From: Henricia sp. BOLD:AAB3569
Lineage: Eukaryota; Echinodermata; Asteroidea; Spinulosida; Echinasteridae
Assembly (NCBI GenBank): GCA_037783545.1
Contig: JBBELK010000064.1
Coordinates: forward strand, 2,046,001-2,110,000
Direction: 5' to 3'
DNA: 64,000 nt
Part shown: in pieces, positions 25,976-35,092 of the stretch
How the letters are laid out: each line of letters starts with the position of its first letter
Position numbering within the stretch: position 1 is the first letter of the stretch
The notes under the pieces: generated by a model
Told to the model about the DNA's origin: nothing
The model's database searches: none
Seen by the model: the letters and a program-made list of their open reading frames with translations, nothing else
Program-made: the position numbers and the translations under genes

Positions 25976-26560
25976 TTAAAGACGAGGCTCGTAAATGCGC
26001 GAGGAACAAATTGCCTCGAAATTCACCGCGCTCCATACTAGTTGGGAAGTCAGCTGTTGCGATCCCGGACGGTGCAGGCTACTGTTTACGTACATGTACG
26101 TACATAATAATAATAATAATAATTGTAAAATTTATAATGCGCCGGTATCCATCAAAAAAGATGCTCACGTACGCGCCATCGATATATACACACTAAAATT
26201 GCGCCATTGTACCCCACCAAATAAAATGCCTTGCTTAGACTGGTCATGTCTTCACTAGTCTACATCATGGTCTACATGTTTTAAGTGGAATGCAAAAGAT
26301 CGCATGGACATGGGAGCAGTCTAGGCCAAGCATTGTTCGTGGGGTATAATGGCGGCCGGCCCGTTGCTTCAATTCTCGTGTAGCCTAATGCTATTGCATA
26401 CTTCATCCAGTGTATATATATATATATATATCTCGATGGTACGCGCGCGCATGATTAGCCTGCACCCTCCGGGATCGTAGAAGCTCGGGCAAGGTATGGA
26501 GAGTGGTGAATTTCGTGGCACGAATTAGCTCGTCGTGCATTGACGAGCCTTCGTCTTTAA
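25976..26560. mobile_element. 585 bp TTAA-flanked inverted-repeat element
   Basis: TTAA is at both borders (25976-25979 and 26557-26560). The ends are TTAAAGACGAGGCTCGT and, inverted, TTAAAGACGAAGGCTCGTCA. Inverted pairing continues for about 100 bases, including CGATCCCGGACGGTGCAGGC against GCCTGCACCCTCCGGGATCG. The centre holds AAT and TA microsatellites (26104-26121 and 26411-26431). The ends resemble the small element at 10070-10170, so the two are probably the same family. Confidence 0.75.
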
Positions 26561-26756
26561 TGATTAAAAAGAGGGAAATTAGAGGGTTTGGTTATAGTTG
26601 CTTTTCGGTCTCGTGTTAATACAAGCGTATAGACTCTCAATCAATAGTTGAAAGTTCAACCCTGCTTTCTCCCATGATGTCGATAATTTTGTTTTGATGA
26701 GGGAAAACACTTCCTAAGTTTTGCGAATTATAGGCCCTATACAACCCCATTATGTA

Positions 26757-27775
26757 CAGTAAAAAAAGGTTAACCGTCAGGCTCACAGATGTATAAGCCG
26801 AGTGGGTACAATGGGTGAGGTCACAATTCTGTGTGTGTTACGTGTTAGTGTTACAGATCTGTTAACAGATCTGTTATCTCAGTCAGAATTGTGACCTCGG
26901 AACAAACGCCGTGTTAACACGGCGTGTTAGTGTGTGTTGAAAATCGTGCGCAGAACCGCATTTGCAGTGAGTGAGGGCGCAATTCTGTGCTCCGTGTTAG
27001 TGTTAGTGTAACAGATCTGTTAACAGATCTGTTGACTCGGCATCTTGGGAAATGTCAAGTCGGTATAGGGTTCTGCAGGACATTTAACACTAACACAGAA
27101 TTGTGACCTCCGGTCCGTGTTACACGAGCTTAACCACTAGTGATTTAAATTTTCAAAATCTTCACGGAGCCCCAAAAAAGTTGAAAAATGAAACTCGATT
27201 GATTGAGAATCACGAAAGTTCCGAGTTAATCAAAATTAACACCACCCACTTCGTTCAGATTAACTTAACAGATCTGTTAACAGATCTGTCACACCAACAC
27301 GATGTGTAATATGAGGTGTTCAACTAACATGAGATGTAACACTAACACGTCTTAAACATCATGTTAACATTAAGTTAACAGATCTGTTACACTAACACGC
27401 AACGCAGAGTTGTGACTTTGACCTATGTACAGTGCCCCGAAGTAACATGGTGTTAACACCCTGTTAACAGATCTGTTAACACTGTGTTAACCTGGACGTT
27501 CAGTTAGAGGCCGAGATTAATGCCGTGTTAACAGATTTGTAACACTAACACGTAACACACACAGAATTGTGACCTCACCCACTGTTTCCACTAGATTCCT
27601 AATCCATGAGCACCAGTATGCTGTACATAACTATGTAAATTACATACAGTAAAAATGATTAACCGTCAGGCTCACAGATATACAAGCTGTGTGGGTGAAA
27701 TGTTTCCACTGGATTCGTAATCCACGACCACCTGTATGCCCTTAACGTAACAGAAACTACAAACGTCTATTTTCA
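26757..27775. repeat. tandem host repeat interrupted by a 768 bp element
   Basis: CAGTAAAA...GGTTAACCGTCAGGCTCACAG at about 26757 recurs at about 27648. TTTCCACTAGATTCCTAATC at about 27587 recurs at about 27710 as TTTCCACTGGATTCGTAATC. A tandem repeat with a unit of about 120-130 bases was therefore present before the inverted-repeat element at 26813-27580 split the first unit. Confidence 0.65.
26813..27580. mobile_element. 768 bp DNA element with 42 bp inverted ends and GTTAACAGATCTGTTAAC sub-repeats
   Basis: The left end GGGTGAGGTCACAATTCTGT and the 22 bases after it pair with the right end at 27539-27580. Inside, the self-complementary word ACAGATCTGTTAACAGATCT or shorter forms occur at least five times (about 26854, 27010, 27268, 27378, 27470), mixed with GTGTTAACAC. 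No ORF was found. It lies in the receptor's intron. Confidence 0.75.
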
Positions 27776-28311
27776 TAGTTGTATATTTTCCATACTCGGT
27801 AGGTAAACCGAAACATAAAAAAGAGTAGATTGCGCGGTCAAAAGTTGCACTTTTAGCTCAAAAAGAAGGGGAAAAATGGGTTTTAGGATCATCTTTGATC
27901 CGCCAAATACATTTATCCTGATTTATCGGGTAAAGATTCACTTGTAAAAAGTAGATGTAATTCAGTTTCCATTTATTACGTGTAGCACGTGGCTTATTTC
28001 CAAGACCCATTTCCGATTTTTAACCCGAGGCCCGTTGTCGCGACTACAACCAGAAATGCGTTTGTTACGTAATCAGCTCTAAACCTGAGCATAAGTTGGA
28101 TCAGCAATTACGTTACAAGCATGTTTCTAGTTGTGGAATACATGTGAGCAAAACGTCAGTTCTTTATTAAGAAAAGACACAAAAGGGTCAAAATTCAGTT
28201 TACCACAGCGTATTTTCCAAGGCAAAAACAGAAAACCAACTATATGTCCTTTAACAACCTATAGGCCTACCAGGCAACAAATGAAACGCACATTTTCAGT
28301 GTAATCAAAAT

Positions 28312-28569
28312 ATGACAATTTCTATTGTAATTAAGTTGACATCGAAATATTCACATAACATAAGTAAATTTGCTCCAGCTACGAGAGTCGGTCGAAATGA
28401 TCACAGTTTAAAACTCAACATCCCTTTTGCCAGAACTGACTATTTTAAGTATTCATTTTACCCTCGCACGGCCGTAGACTGGAATAACCTACCGGCAGAC
28501 ATAGTCCAGAGTCCTTCTCTAGGGAGTTTTAAAAGTGCCTTACATGATTATTTGTTGTCTTTGTGTTGA
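28312..28569 (+). pseudogene. LINE reverse transcriptase C-terminal fragment
   Basis: An 85-residue open frame reads like the last part of the ORF2 polyprotein of CR1/RTE-type non-LTR retrotransposons. The key segment is LNIPFARTDYFKYSFYPRTA followed by VDWNNLPADIVQSPSLGSFK. This is the usual ending of such ORFs. It is cut off at the 5' side, as LINE copies usually are, and is followed by a T-rich stretch and a TA microsatellite at 28656-28692. It lies in the receptor's intron in the sense direction. Confidence 0.75.
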
Positions 28570-28654
28570 TGTTTTGGTCATAGCTTTATAATTGTTCTTG
28601 CCATTCTTAGGCGGTGCGTTTTACTTTTACTTTTTTTTTTTTTTTAATCATATG

Positions 28655-28695
<41 letters not shown>

Positions 28696-28986
28696 TTTGT
28701 ATGTGTTGTTATCTATACCTATCCGGGGAGTGAATTTTTATGGACTATTTCAGTCTTTTCACGACCCTAGACATTGTCTGAAATTAGTAAATAATAAAAT
28801 AAATAACGGCTTCACATTATGCATGGCTGCATAAAGTTTGTGTGTGCTGAAAATCCCCACTCTCAGATTTACTAGGTTTGTTTTGTTTTGTTTTTTCAAT
28901 CAAAGAGTAGGATTTTTTTTGCGTTTCTTATGTTGCTCAGTATACTAACATGGGATTGCTAAGTTGCCGGGCTGAGTAACATTACT

Positions 28987-29045
28987 TCTTAATCATTCCA
29001 CATCACAAATTGATTACAACTTTGGGAGGGCATACCGACAGGCAG
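28987..29045 (-). repeat. Ngaro split repeat B2 (59 bp)
   Basis: It is identical to 29591-29649, starting TCTTAATCATTCCACATCAC and ending CGACAGGCAG. It is the outer member of the B pair. Confidence 0.85.
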
Positions 29046-29409
29046 ACCGACCTTTATTCTTTTCCATTCTCGTTTCAATATATATATACACACACATGTT
29101 CAATATACATGTATCATAAGGCACAAATAATATCAAGCTTTCTCTAGTCTTGCTTGTAGTAACGAAGATTCGAATAACAACTTAAAAGAATACCAGTATA
29201 GTAATTGTATATATATTTCCTATCTTAATCAGGATTACAACTTCTTCAATAACATTTGTAGGATGAAAAAAACCTAATCAGGAAAAAACCTTGCAAATGT
29301 ATTGACAGTTGCAACTCCAGGCATAGGAATTGTCAATATTTAATTTTCTTATATGCCAAATTTTAATCACTACGAGTCATATTTAAGTAATTTTTTGACA
29401 TATTAAAAA

Positions 29410-29589
29410 AATAACAATGTTGTACGCGTAGCGCCTGTCGGTAACGCAGATGACCAATACCTGTCCCACCTGCCCTTATATAGTGACCCATCACAACCGA
29501 AATACTCCGCGCATCACTCGCGGAGTGATTTCCCACAATAAAGAACTTAATTTCGTTCTAATTCGCCACTCAACCGAACGAAATTACAT
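29410..29589 (-). repeat. Ngaro split repeat A2 (180 bp)
   Basis: It matches 33568-33747 with one difference (GCGTAGCG here, GCGTGGCG there). It contains the hairpin CTCCGCG...CGCGGAG and, on the - strand, TATATAAG. Confidence 0.9.
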
Positions 29590-29590
29590 T

Positions 29591-29649
29591 TCTTAATCAT
29601 TCCACATCACAAATTGATTACAACTTTGGGAGGGCATACCGACAGGCAG
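29591..29649 (-). repeat. Ngaro split repeat B1 (59 bp)
   Basis: It is identical to B2 at 28987-29045 and lies one base from A2, as expected for the B1-A2 junction of Ngaro/PAT elements. Confidence 0.85.
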
Positions 29650-29784
29650 CAGACATGTAAAGAACGGGATAAATTGTAGATAATCCCAAGAAATTACTTA
29701 ATTTACCATGTTAATTTACGTGCTAGATATTATATCCATTTGCTATTTTACTATAAATAATTGTTAAATTTAAATAGCGTGAGC

Positions 29785-30760
29785 TTAGAGGCTCAGGGAC
29801 TGCGAGACCTTCAATTTCTCATATAAGGCTTCTCTGATGTATAAATCCTTAGCAGTTTCGGACACCCAACGTCCATGTTTTTTGATTAACCTGTCAGGAA
29901 TTCCACTCCTTGCAGCTTGGGTTGCACCCCCAGAGCGAAGGCTGTGGATACCATATCTAGTTACATCAGGTACTGTGTCTTTAATGGCCTCAAGAAATAC
30001 TTCTCTCATTCTGGTATATGAAATCGGCTTGTGTAACCACTTTTGTTCTTAGAGACTGAGCGAAATGAACTCTTGTGAATTGATAGAAAATTTGCATAAG
30101 TTAAAGTATTTTTCCAAAATACTAGCTGGGCATGCAGCCCCACCAGTTCTGCTTATAACGACCCATGTACCTTCTCTGTGTTCGTCTGTTTTGCTTTTCT
30201 CTATAAATATGGTGGCATGGTGTTGTAAATTACAATGTCGGAATAGCGAATTTATTGTAGTTCACTAAATCTGAGAAAAGCAGCATACCCGATGGTAATA
30301 AATGCAAGGGTTCCGAGATCATATACATTTGCAGTTTCCAGAGGGCGTTTCTCACAAATATTTTGTATCATGTCCAGCGTTATAGGTTCCTTCTATTCCG
30401 AGCTTTACCGAGTGTTCTTTTGGCTGCTTCAAGAACCGACTTGGGAAACGAGTTATCCGTTGGTAATGGTAGTGATGCCGTAATAACTGGTGCTGGAGTG
30501 TTGGCCGTTTGCATGATGCTCAACAAGTAGAGTGCAACATGCAGTGGTTCAGCTGGAAGCGGTTGCACCGGCTGTGTTCTTGCTTCTGCCCATCTTTTCC
30601 ACCTCAGGAAACCATTGATGTACTGAGAGGTTGTTGTCCCTGCTCTGTCTTGCAGAACCACGCTTGGCAGTTTGTCCAACAGATCCTTCATCAAAGGATC
30701 TTCCTTATCACCCATTTCTTGCCATGGACCCTGCAAACAAATTCGTATAGCCAGTATCAT
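29785..30760 (-). pseudogene. tyrosine recombinase of the Ngaro-type element
   Basis: The enzyme of this type inserts the circular DNA copy of the retroelement by tyrosine-mediated strand exchange. The N-terminal part (30380-30760) carries an alpha-helical DNA-binding region (QYINGFLRWKRWAEART). A middle segment near 30270-30360 gives GYAAFLRFSEL, with the first catalytic Arg. The C-terminal part (29785-30009) gives HSLRSGGATQAA, GRW and a terminal Tyr in KDLYIRE, so the R, H-x-x-R, H/W and Y set can be read. At least one stop (in place of a codon after the FLRFSEL motif) and frame changes between 30010 and 30380 show that this copy is broken. Confidence 0.8.
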
Positions 30761-30844
30761 TTTTCATAAAAATTGTTCACTCTTCCGGGATTTCCAACCC
30801 GAGTGCAATCCCGTACATACACTGCTAACTTTTCCTCAGTCCTC

Positions 30845-31047
30845 AAGTATTCTCAAGGCTCTTCAGCCTTTTCAAGAAAACCTGCCAGATAAATTTCAAC
30901 CGAGTATTCTCAAGGCTCTCCAGCCTATTCATTTAAAAACTGCATTCCGATATATTCTATATATAATATAGACCGTATAATTCCAGTATTCTCAAGGCTC
31001 TGCAGCCTGTACAAAATCTTTCAGGTATTATCATGGCTCTGCAGCCG
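30845..31047 (-). repeat. four copies of a ~24 bp motif inside the Ngaro element
   Basis: AGTATTCTCAAGGCTCTNCAG followed by CC occurs at about 30845, 30902 and 30983, and a diverged copy (GTATTATCATGGCTCTGCAGCC) at 31022. Spacings are about 57, 81 and 39 bases. It lies between the recombinase frame and the upstream domain, where no protein is encoded. Confidence 0.7.
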
Positions 31048-31125
31048 ATCAATCTATACAACCTGAATTCCTTCAAATACTCTGAAAAAAAAAATTTCAG
31101 TGTGCGAATGATAAACGCAGTGCCA

Positions 31126-31578
31126 TCATGCAAATTTTTGGACTTTTCTCATTGAAAAGTGTTCGACCGCTTTTTCCGCACAAAAATGAGTCATGTGACG
31201 CTGGAAATGTTCTGAATCAATTACCTGAGGTATAAAAGACAAATTTTCTGGTTGAATAAGCAGAGGCCAGAAAGGTGCCGAGACCCATTTTGGAATGATC
31301 AATGTACCTGTTGCTTTGCAATGCCTCAAATGAATAATTGTCTTAGCAATGAGAGAGATTGGGGGAACCAACCAGTTATTTTCTCCAGCCCAATTTCCAG
31401 TAAATGCGTCTACCCTTTCAGAGCCTGGATTCCAGAATCTGGAGTTAAAACGCAAAATTTTCTTGTTGTGATTGTCGGCAAATCTATCGATAGAATGACA
31501 TCCCCAAAGTAAATTTAACCTGTTAAAAATTGTGTCTGAAACTGCCCAATCATCATAATCAACAATGCGACTTAACAT
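31126..31578 (-). pseudogene. DIRS-type linker domain after RNase H
   Basis: A 150-residue open frame continues the polyprotein of DIRS-order elements. Visible family motifs are DRFADNHNKKILRFNSRFW, VDAFTGNW and WLVPPISLIAKTIIHLRHC, then IPKWVSAPFWPLL. This domain follows RNase H in DIRS and Ngaro elements, and its function is not well defined. Downstream of PQVI the frame loses the usual pattern. It overlaps the RNase H frame by about 20 bases in another register, which points to a frameshift. Confidence 0.7.
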
Positions 31579-31965
31579 GTCTGTTCGTTCGTTCGTTTTG
31601 AGAGCATGGAATCCATTCCATTTTCAAACCAATACCGTGTTTGACACAAACAGTGTAAATTAGACCAGCAATTTCTTGTAGTTCTGGTTTTCCGCTGCCA
31701 ACTTGAATAATTTTGTCAACGTTCTGGCTGTCTGTGAACCATTTAACATTACTACCTGCAAGTAAAGGTATGAAACTTTCCAAGACAATCTGAACTGCTT
31801 TCAGTTCTTTCCATGTACTACTCTTAAGTTTTTTCTTCGGAATTCCATGCTCCATGTGCTACCGCTTTGTTTGCACCTATTCCTACTGTATAACCTGCTC
31901 CGCCAGCATTGCTAGCGTCGGAATATACCACTTTGTGATACATGACGTCTTGTTTCATCGGTACG
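31559..31965 (-). pseudogene. RNase H domain of the Ngaro-type element
   Basis: The - strand reads VVYSDASNAGGAGYTVGIG near 31900-31955. After a frame change it reads SSTWKELKAVQIVLESF, then KWFTDSQN and KMEWIPCSQNER. This is the usual order of the RNase H acidic residues: first D in YSDAS, E in WKEL, D in FTDS. The last catalytic Asp position, normally shortly after IPRSQNE, is not convincing here. RNase H removes the RNA strand during reverse transcription. The copy is frameshifted near 31855. Confidence 0.7.
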
Positions 31966-32029
31966 GGTTCTATGTCGGAAATATTCACACCCCAAAAACT
32001 TAATTCTTGCTAAGAATCTTGTGACAATT

Positions 32030-33005
32030 TTACAACACTGTGCCAAGCATGGCTCTGGTCATTAAACGTGTAATATTTCCCAATGCAGGTGTTAAGGCTA
32101 TAATTTGACCCACTAAACTGGCGAGGGATTTGACCGCCAACTTCTGGTGACTTGCACACTGAAGACATTCCGAGGTAATACGTTCTATTTTTGACTTTAT
32201 TGGCCAAATAAAACCTTTTTCTGTGTCTAACTGGAAACCCAGCCATTTGCATAGTAGTTTTGGTTGACATTGTGACTTTTCTTCGTTTACAATAAATCCT
32301 CCTTCTTCCAAATCTTTGAAAATGGCTTTAGATTGATTTTGAGCTTCGACAAGAGACAAGGCCATACCCAATCCATCATTAAGATAAACTACAATTTCTT
32401 TACCTTCAGATCTCCATTTTTTAACTAATTCTCTCATGATTTTTGAAAAAAATGTAAGGAGCAGATGTTAATCCAAAAGGTAGTACAAGAAACTTATAAA
32501 ATGCCTTGTTCCAGAAGAAACCAAGGTACTGAGTATGATCCTGCAACATGTCAATATTGATGATATCCGCTTTTTAAGTCAAACGAGAACAAAAATTTAC
32601 CTTGTTTTAAGTAGTTACGAGCAATTTAAGGTCTTCATATTTTACGGATTGCTTCCAAACATGGCGATTGACTTCACGTAGATCGAGAATAAGTCTCTTT
32701 TTCCATTTGTTTGCACTGAAACTGACAATGGGTTTACCACCGTGGGTTTCCCACTGCATTGCACGATGCTGCCCGCCCTCAAGAGTTGGGCTACAGTTTC
32801 TGTTACAAAGGGGGCGTGATTAAAGGATGACCGGTTATTGTGTAAAAACATGACTGACGGCAGGGTATGAAATGGAATCGTGTACCCGTATCTTATGGTA
32901 TCCGTAATAAATTCATTATTACAGTGTTCCTGCCAAAACATTAAATGTTTCTTAAGTCTCCCTTTGAACACGGTTATGTCACTGCCTTGTTCATGTTCAA
33001 AGCTT
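32030..33005 (-). pseudogene. reverse transcriptase of the Ngaro-type element
   Basis: The start of the domain lies in the frame covering 32642-33005. It contains RYGYTIPFHTLP, VMFLHNNRSSFNHAPF and TVAQLLRAGSIVQC, which is the DIRS-type fingers region. The palm continues at 32030-32437 with IVVYLNDGLGMALS. The family norm is YLDDG, so one of the two catalytic aspartates is replaced by Asn. KWLGFQLDTEKGFIW follows, as usual after the active site. Between 32440 and 32640 the frame is broken. The protein would copy element RNA into DNA, but this copy should be inactive. Confidence 0.8.
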
Positions 33006-33053
33006 TCTTCAATTAACAAACGAACTGAATACTCATCTTTGAAAACTGCAACT

Positions 33054-33550
33054 TTATGTGCTTCGGGCGTCTCTGGCGGACGTGATGCAGGAGGCTGTGG
33101 CTGGTGCATGGTTCCTGGCGTTGGTGGGATGAATGAAGGGGCATTCTTTTCTCCAGTGTCCAATTGAACCACAGGCAAAGCACGTTCCGGGCCTTGACCG
33201 AGCTTGGAATCTTGCACTGGAGTCCATGGTGGGCGTGGCTTGACGGGGGCCGGTAAAATAATGTGCGTGCTGACCGACGTCAAATTCCCCGCTTTGCATG
33301 CCTCTGAGGCTTTCACCAAGAATTCAAAAATGTCACGATTTAACTCAAATTGTTTCTGATTTCCTTCTCGTTTCCATTTGGTCGACGTGGTTGTCTTGAT
33401 TTTCTCATTTATTGCTTGGATGGACTCCCTTTGGTTGTCGAGGAGCTCTTCTCGTAAGCGTGCACACGAGTCCTTGAATGTCCGTTGGATTTAATTTGTT
33501 GTAGTTTGGAATGCGTGCAGTATCTGTTCTGTAGATTCGGACACTTCCAT
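33054..33550 (-). pseudogene. gag-like ORF of the Ngaro-type element, with CCHC zinc knuckle
   Basis: The ATG at 33550-33548 lies just inside the A1 repeat and starts a frame reading MEVSESTEQILHAFQ. There is a TAA at codon 20, and the frame then continues with KWKREGNQKQFELNRDIFEF, a motif usual near the gag start of DIRS-order elements. A zinc knuckle, CFACGSIGHWRKEC (C-x2-C-x4-H-x4-C), is read in another frame at about 33130-33185. The main frame meanwhile runs on into the reverse transcriptase. At least one stop and two frame changes are therefore present. Gag binds and packs the element RNA. Confidence 0.75.
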
Positions 33551-33567
33551 GGTTGGCTAATTCTGTA

Positions 33568-33747
33568 AATAACAATGTTGTACGCGTGGCGCCTGTCGGT
33601 AACGCAGATGACCAATACCTGTCCCACCTGCCCTTATATAGTGACCCATCACAACCGAAATACTCCGCGCATCACTCGCGGAGTGATTTCCCACAATAAA
33701 GAACTTAATTTCGTTCTAATTCGCCACTCAACCGAACGAAATTACAT
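33568..33747 (-). repeat. Ngaro split repeat A1 (180 bp)
   Basis: This is the 5' repeat of the element, with one difference from A2. Its outer end, ATTACAT, is 29 bp before the receptor exon at 33777. Confidence 0.9.
33633..33640 (-). promoter_or_regulatory. TATA box in repeat A1 of the Ngaro-type element
   Basis: The - strand reads CACTATATAAGGGC, about 83 bases before the gag ATG. It is a good TATA box for transcription of the element. The same box is present in A2. Confidence 0.5.
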
Positions 33748-33776
33748 ACTTTCTCATGTTTCTTTATTTTCTACAG

Positions 33777-33900
33777 CCGCCGTCTGGCGTGTGCCAGTCT
33801 CCCTGCCCGCCGGGTACCAGGAAAGTCAGTCGAGACGGTCTGCCCGCCTGCTGTTTCCAGTGTACTCGTTGCCCGGAGGGTTCTATAACAAATACCACAG
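33777..33900 (+). CDS. class C GPCR, cysteine-rich domain exon
   Basis: The exon encodes GVCQSPCPPGTRK, then CCFQCTRCPEG, the start of the nine-cysteine domain (NCD3G). This domain links the Venus-flytrap domain to the membrane part and passes on the ligand-induced movement. Six cysteines are in this exon (GVC, SPC, ACC, FQC and TRC). The acceptor is TTTCTTTATTTTCTACAG at 33759-33776 and keeps phase 0 with the exon ending at 21673. The donor is CACAG|GTATGA, leaving one base of a split Gly codon. The Ngaro-type insertion ends 29 bases upstream, so only the pyrimidine tract remains between the element and the exon. Confidence 0.9.
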
Positions 33901-35092
33901 GTATGACACGACAGGTGCTCTGCAAAGACCTGGAATTAAGGTTTCACATGCCTCTTTCTTTGATACATTTGCCGTACTCATCAATAATTTTGGTATAGCT
34001 GTGGATTTCCCCGATTCTCGATTGTCCACGGAAATATATAATGGATAGGTGATGCATTATTTAAGATGAAGGGCTCAAAATCTCACCAACAGAATCATAT
34101 TTATTCTGACCAAAATATCGGTGGAAGTTTGTCTTATTAAGAAAAACACTGTGCTAAAAATTATGCTAACATCCTCTGAGACTGACCGCTATACCCTATA
34201 CGATATGAAGCACTCGATGTCCTGGGCTCGACGTTTGGAAATAAAGCACCTGTAATAATAACAACACAATTTTGTTTTTATACGGTATATGTATACACAG
34301 TAGAAACTACACACAGACTTATTGTTGTGAATCTGTCGATGGATTCCTTAAAAATGGAATGTTGCTCAATTACAGGGCACATTTTACCTTGTATTTAAGA
34401 AATTTTGGGGAAACAATTGGTTCATTGAAATACATTTACGTATAGTTCTGAACACTATAGTTGACTTATGTAAATGTAGCAAATGAGTCGTTAAAGGTTG
34501 TCATTTATTCTACAGAACATTTTATTTTTCTGAAAATGTTGGATTCTAGATGCTTTGTGGTGTGATCTCAGGCAATATTTAATCATTTTCATGTTGTTGT
34601 TGTTGTTGTGTTTTTTTAAAGGGGGAGGGGGGGGGGGGGTTGTGCGCCCCCCACGCACCCCTGGATTCGCCCCTGTTACATATACGGCACCCATTATGAA
34701 CAGAGTTGTGGGAGTATTTCACTCAAATAGCCAAAATAATCTAGCAATGAAAATAAAATAAATTATTTATTTCAATCTTTTCCAAAAGTCACACATTTTA
34801 CCACTTATTGTAAAAACAAACCACAATACATGAACAAAACATACATTGTACGGTATTTGGTTGTATTTACAATCACCTACGAGATAAGACATATTTTGGT
34901 ATTCAAATTGAAGATATCTGCTGTATTTCATTAGCGTTAACTAGGTGGGAATTGTTGAAAAAATAGAAATTGACATTTTAATTGTACATGATCAGTTTTA
35001 CAGTACATATTTTCCAATTCTCATCATACGTGTATCAGATGTACTATTTTAGCCATCAACCCACGGCATAATCAATATTCTTACTCCTACAG
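33901..35092. other. receptor intron, no exon seen
   Basis: This is a 1.19 kb intron bounded by GTATGA and ACTCCTACAG. It holds a G run at about 34621-34640 and otherwise nothing recognised. Confidence 0.7.

Larger units (their letters stand above)
28987..33747 (-). mobile_element. Ngaro/PAT-type tyrosine-recombinase retrotransposon
   Basis: This element has split direct repeats. Read on the - strand, it runs A1 (33747-33568), gag with a CCHC knuckle, reverse transcriptase, RNase H, a DIRS-type linker domain, tyrosine recombinase, B1 (29649-29591), A2 (29589-29410), and B2 (29045-28987). Split direct repeats together with a tyrosine recombinase are the hallmark of Ngaro and PAT elements of the DIRS order. 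I see no methyltransferase domain, which favours Ngaro. It sits in the receptor's 12.1 kb intron in antisense orientation. A1 and A2 differ at one site in 180 bases, and the B copies are identical. The coding part is nevertheless broken by stops and frameshifts. An unexpected 364 bp spacer separates A2 and B2. Confidence 0.85.

Noticed and set aside
26813-27580. Regular repeats that at first sight resemble a CRISPR array
   Set aside because: The words are self-complementary sub-repeats at uneven spacing inside an element with inverted ends, in a eukaryotic intron. There are no uniform spacers or cas genes.
30845-31047. Four 24-mers as a possible CRISPR-like array
   Set aside because: Spacing is 57, 81 and 39 bases, there are only four copies, and they lie within a retrotransposon.
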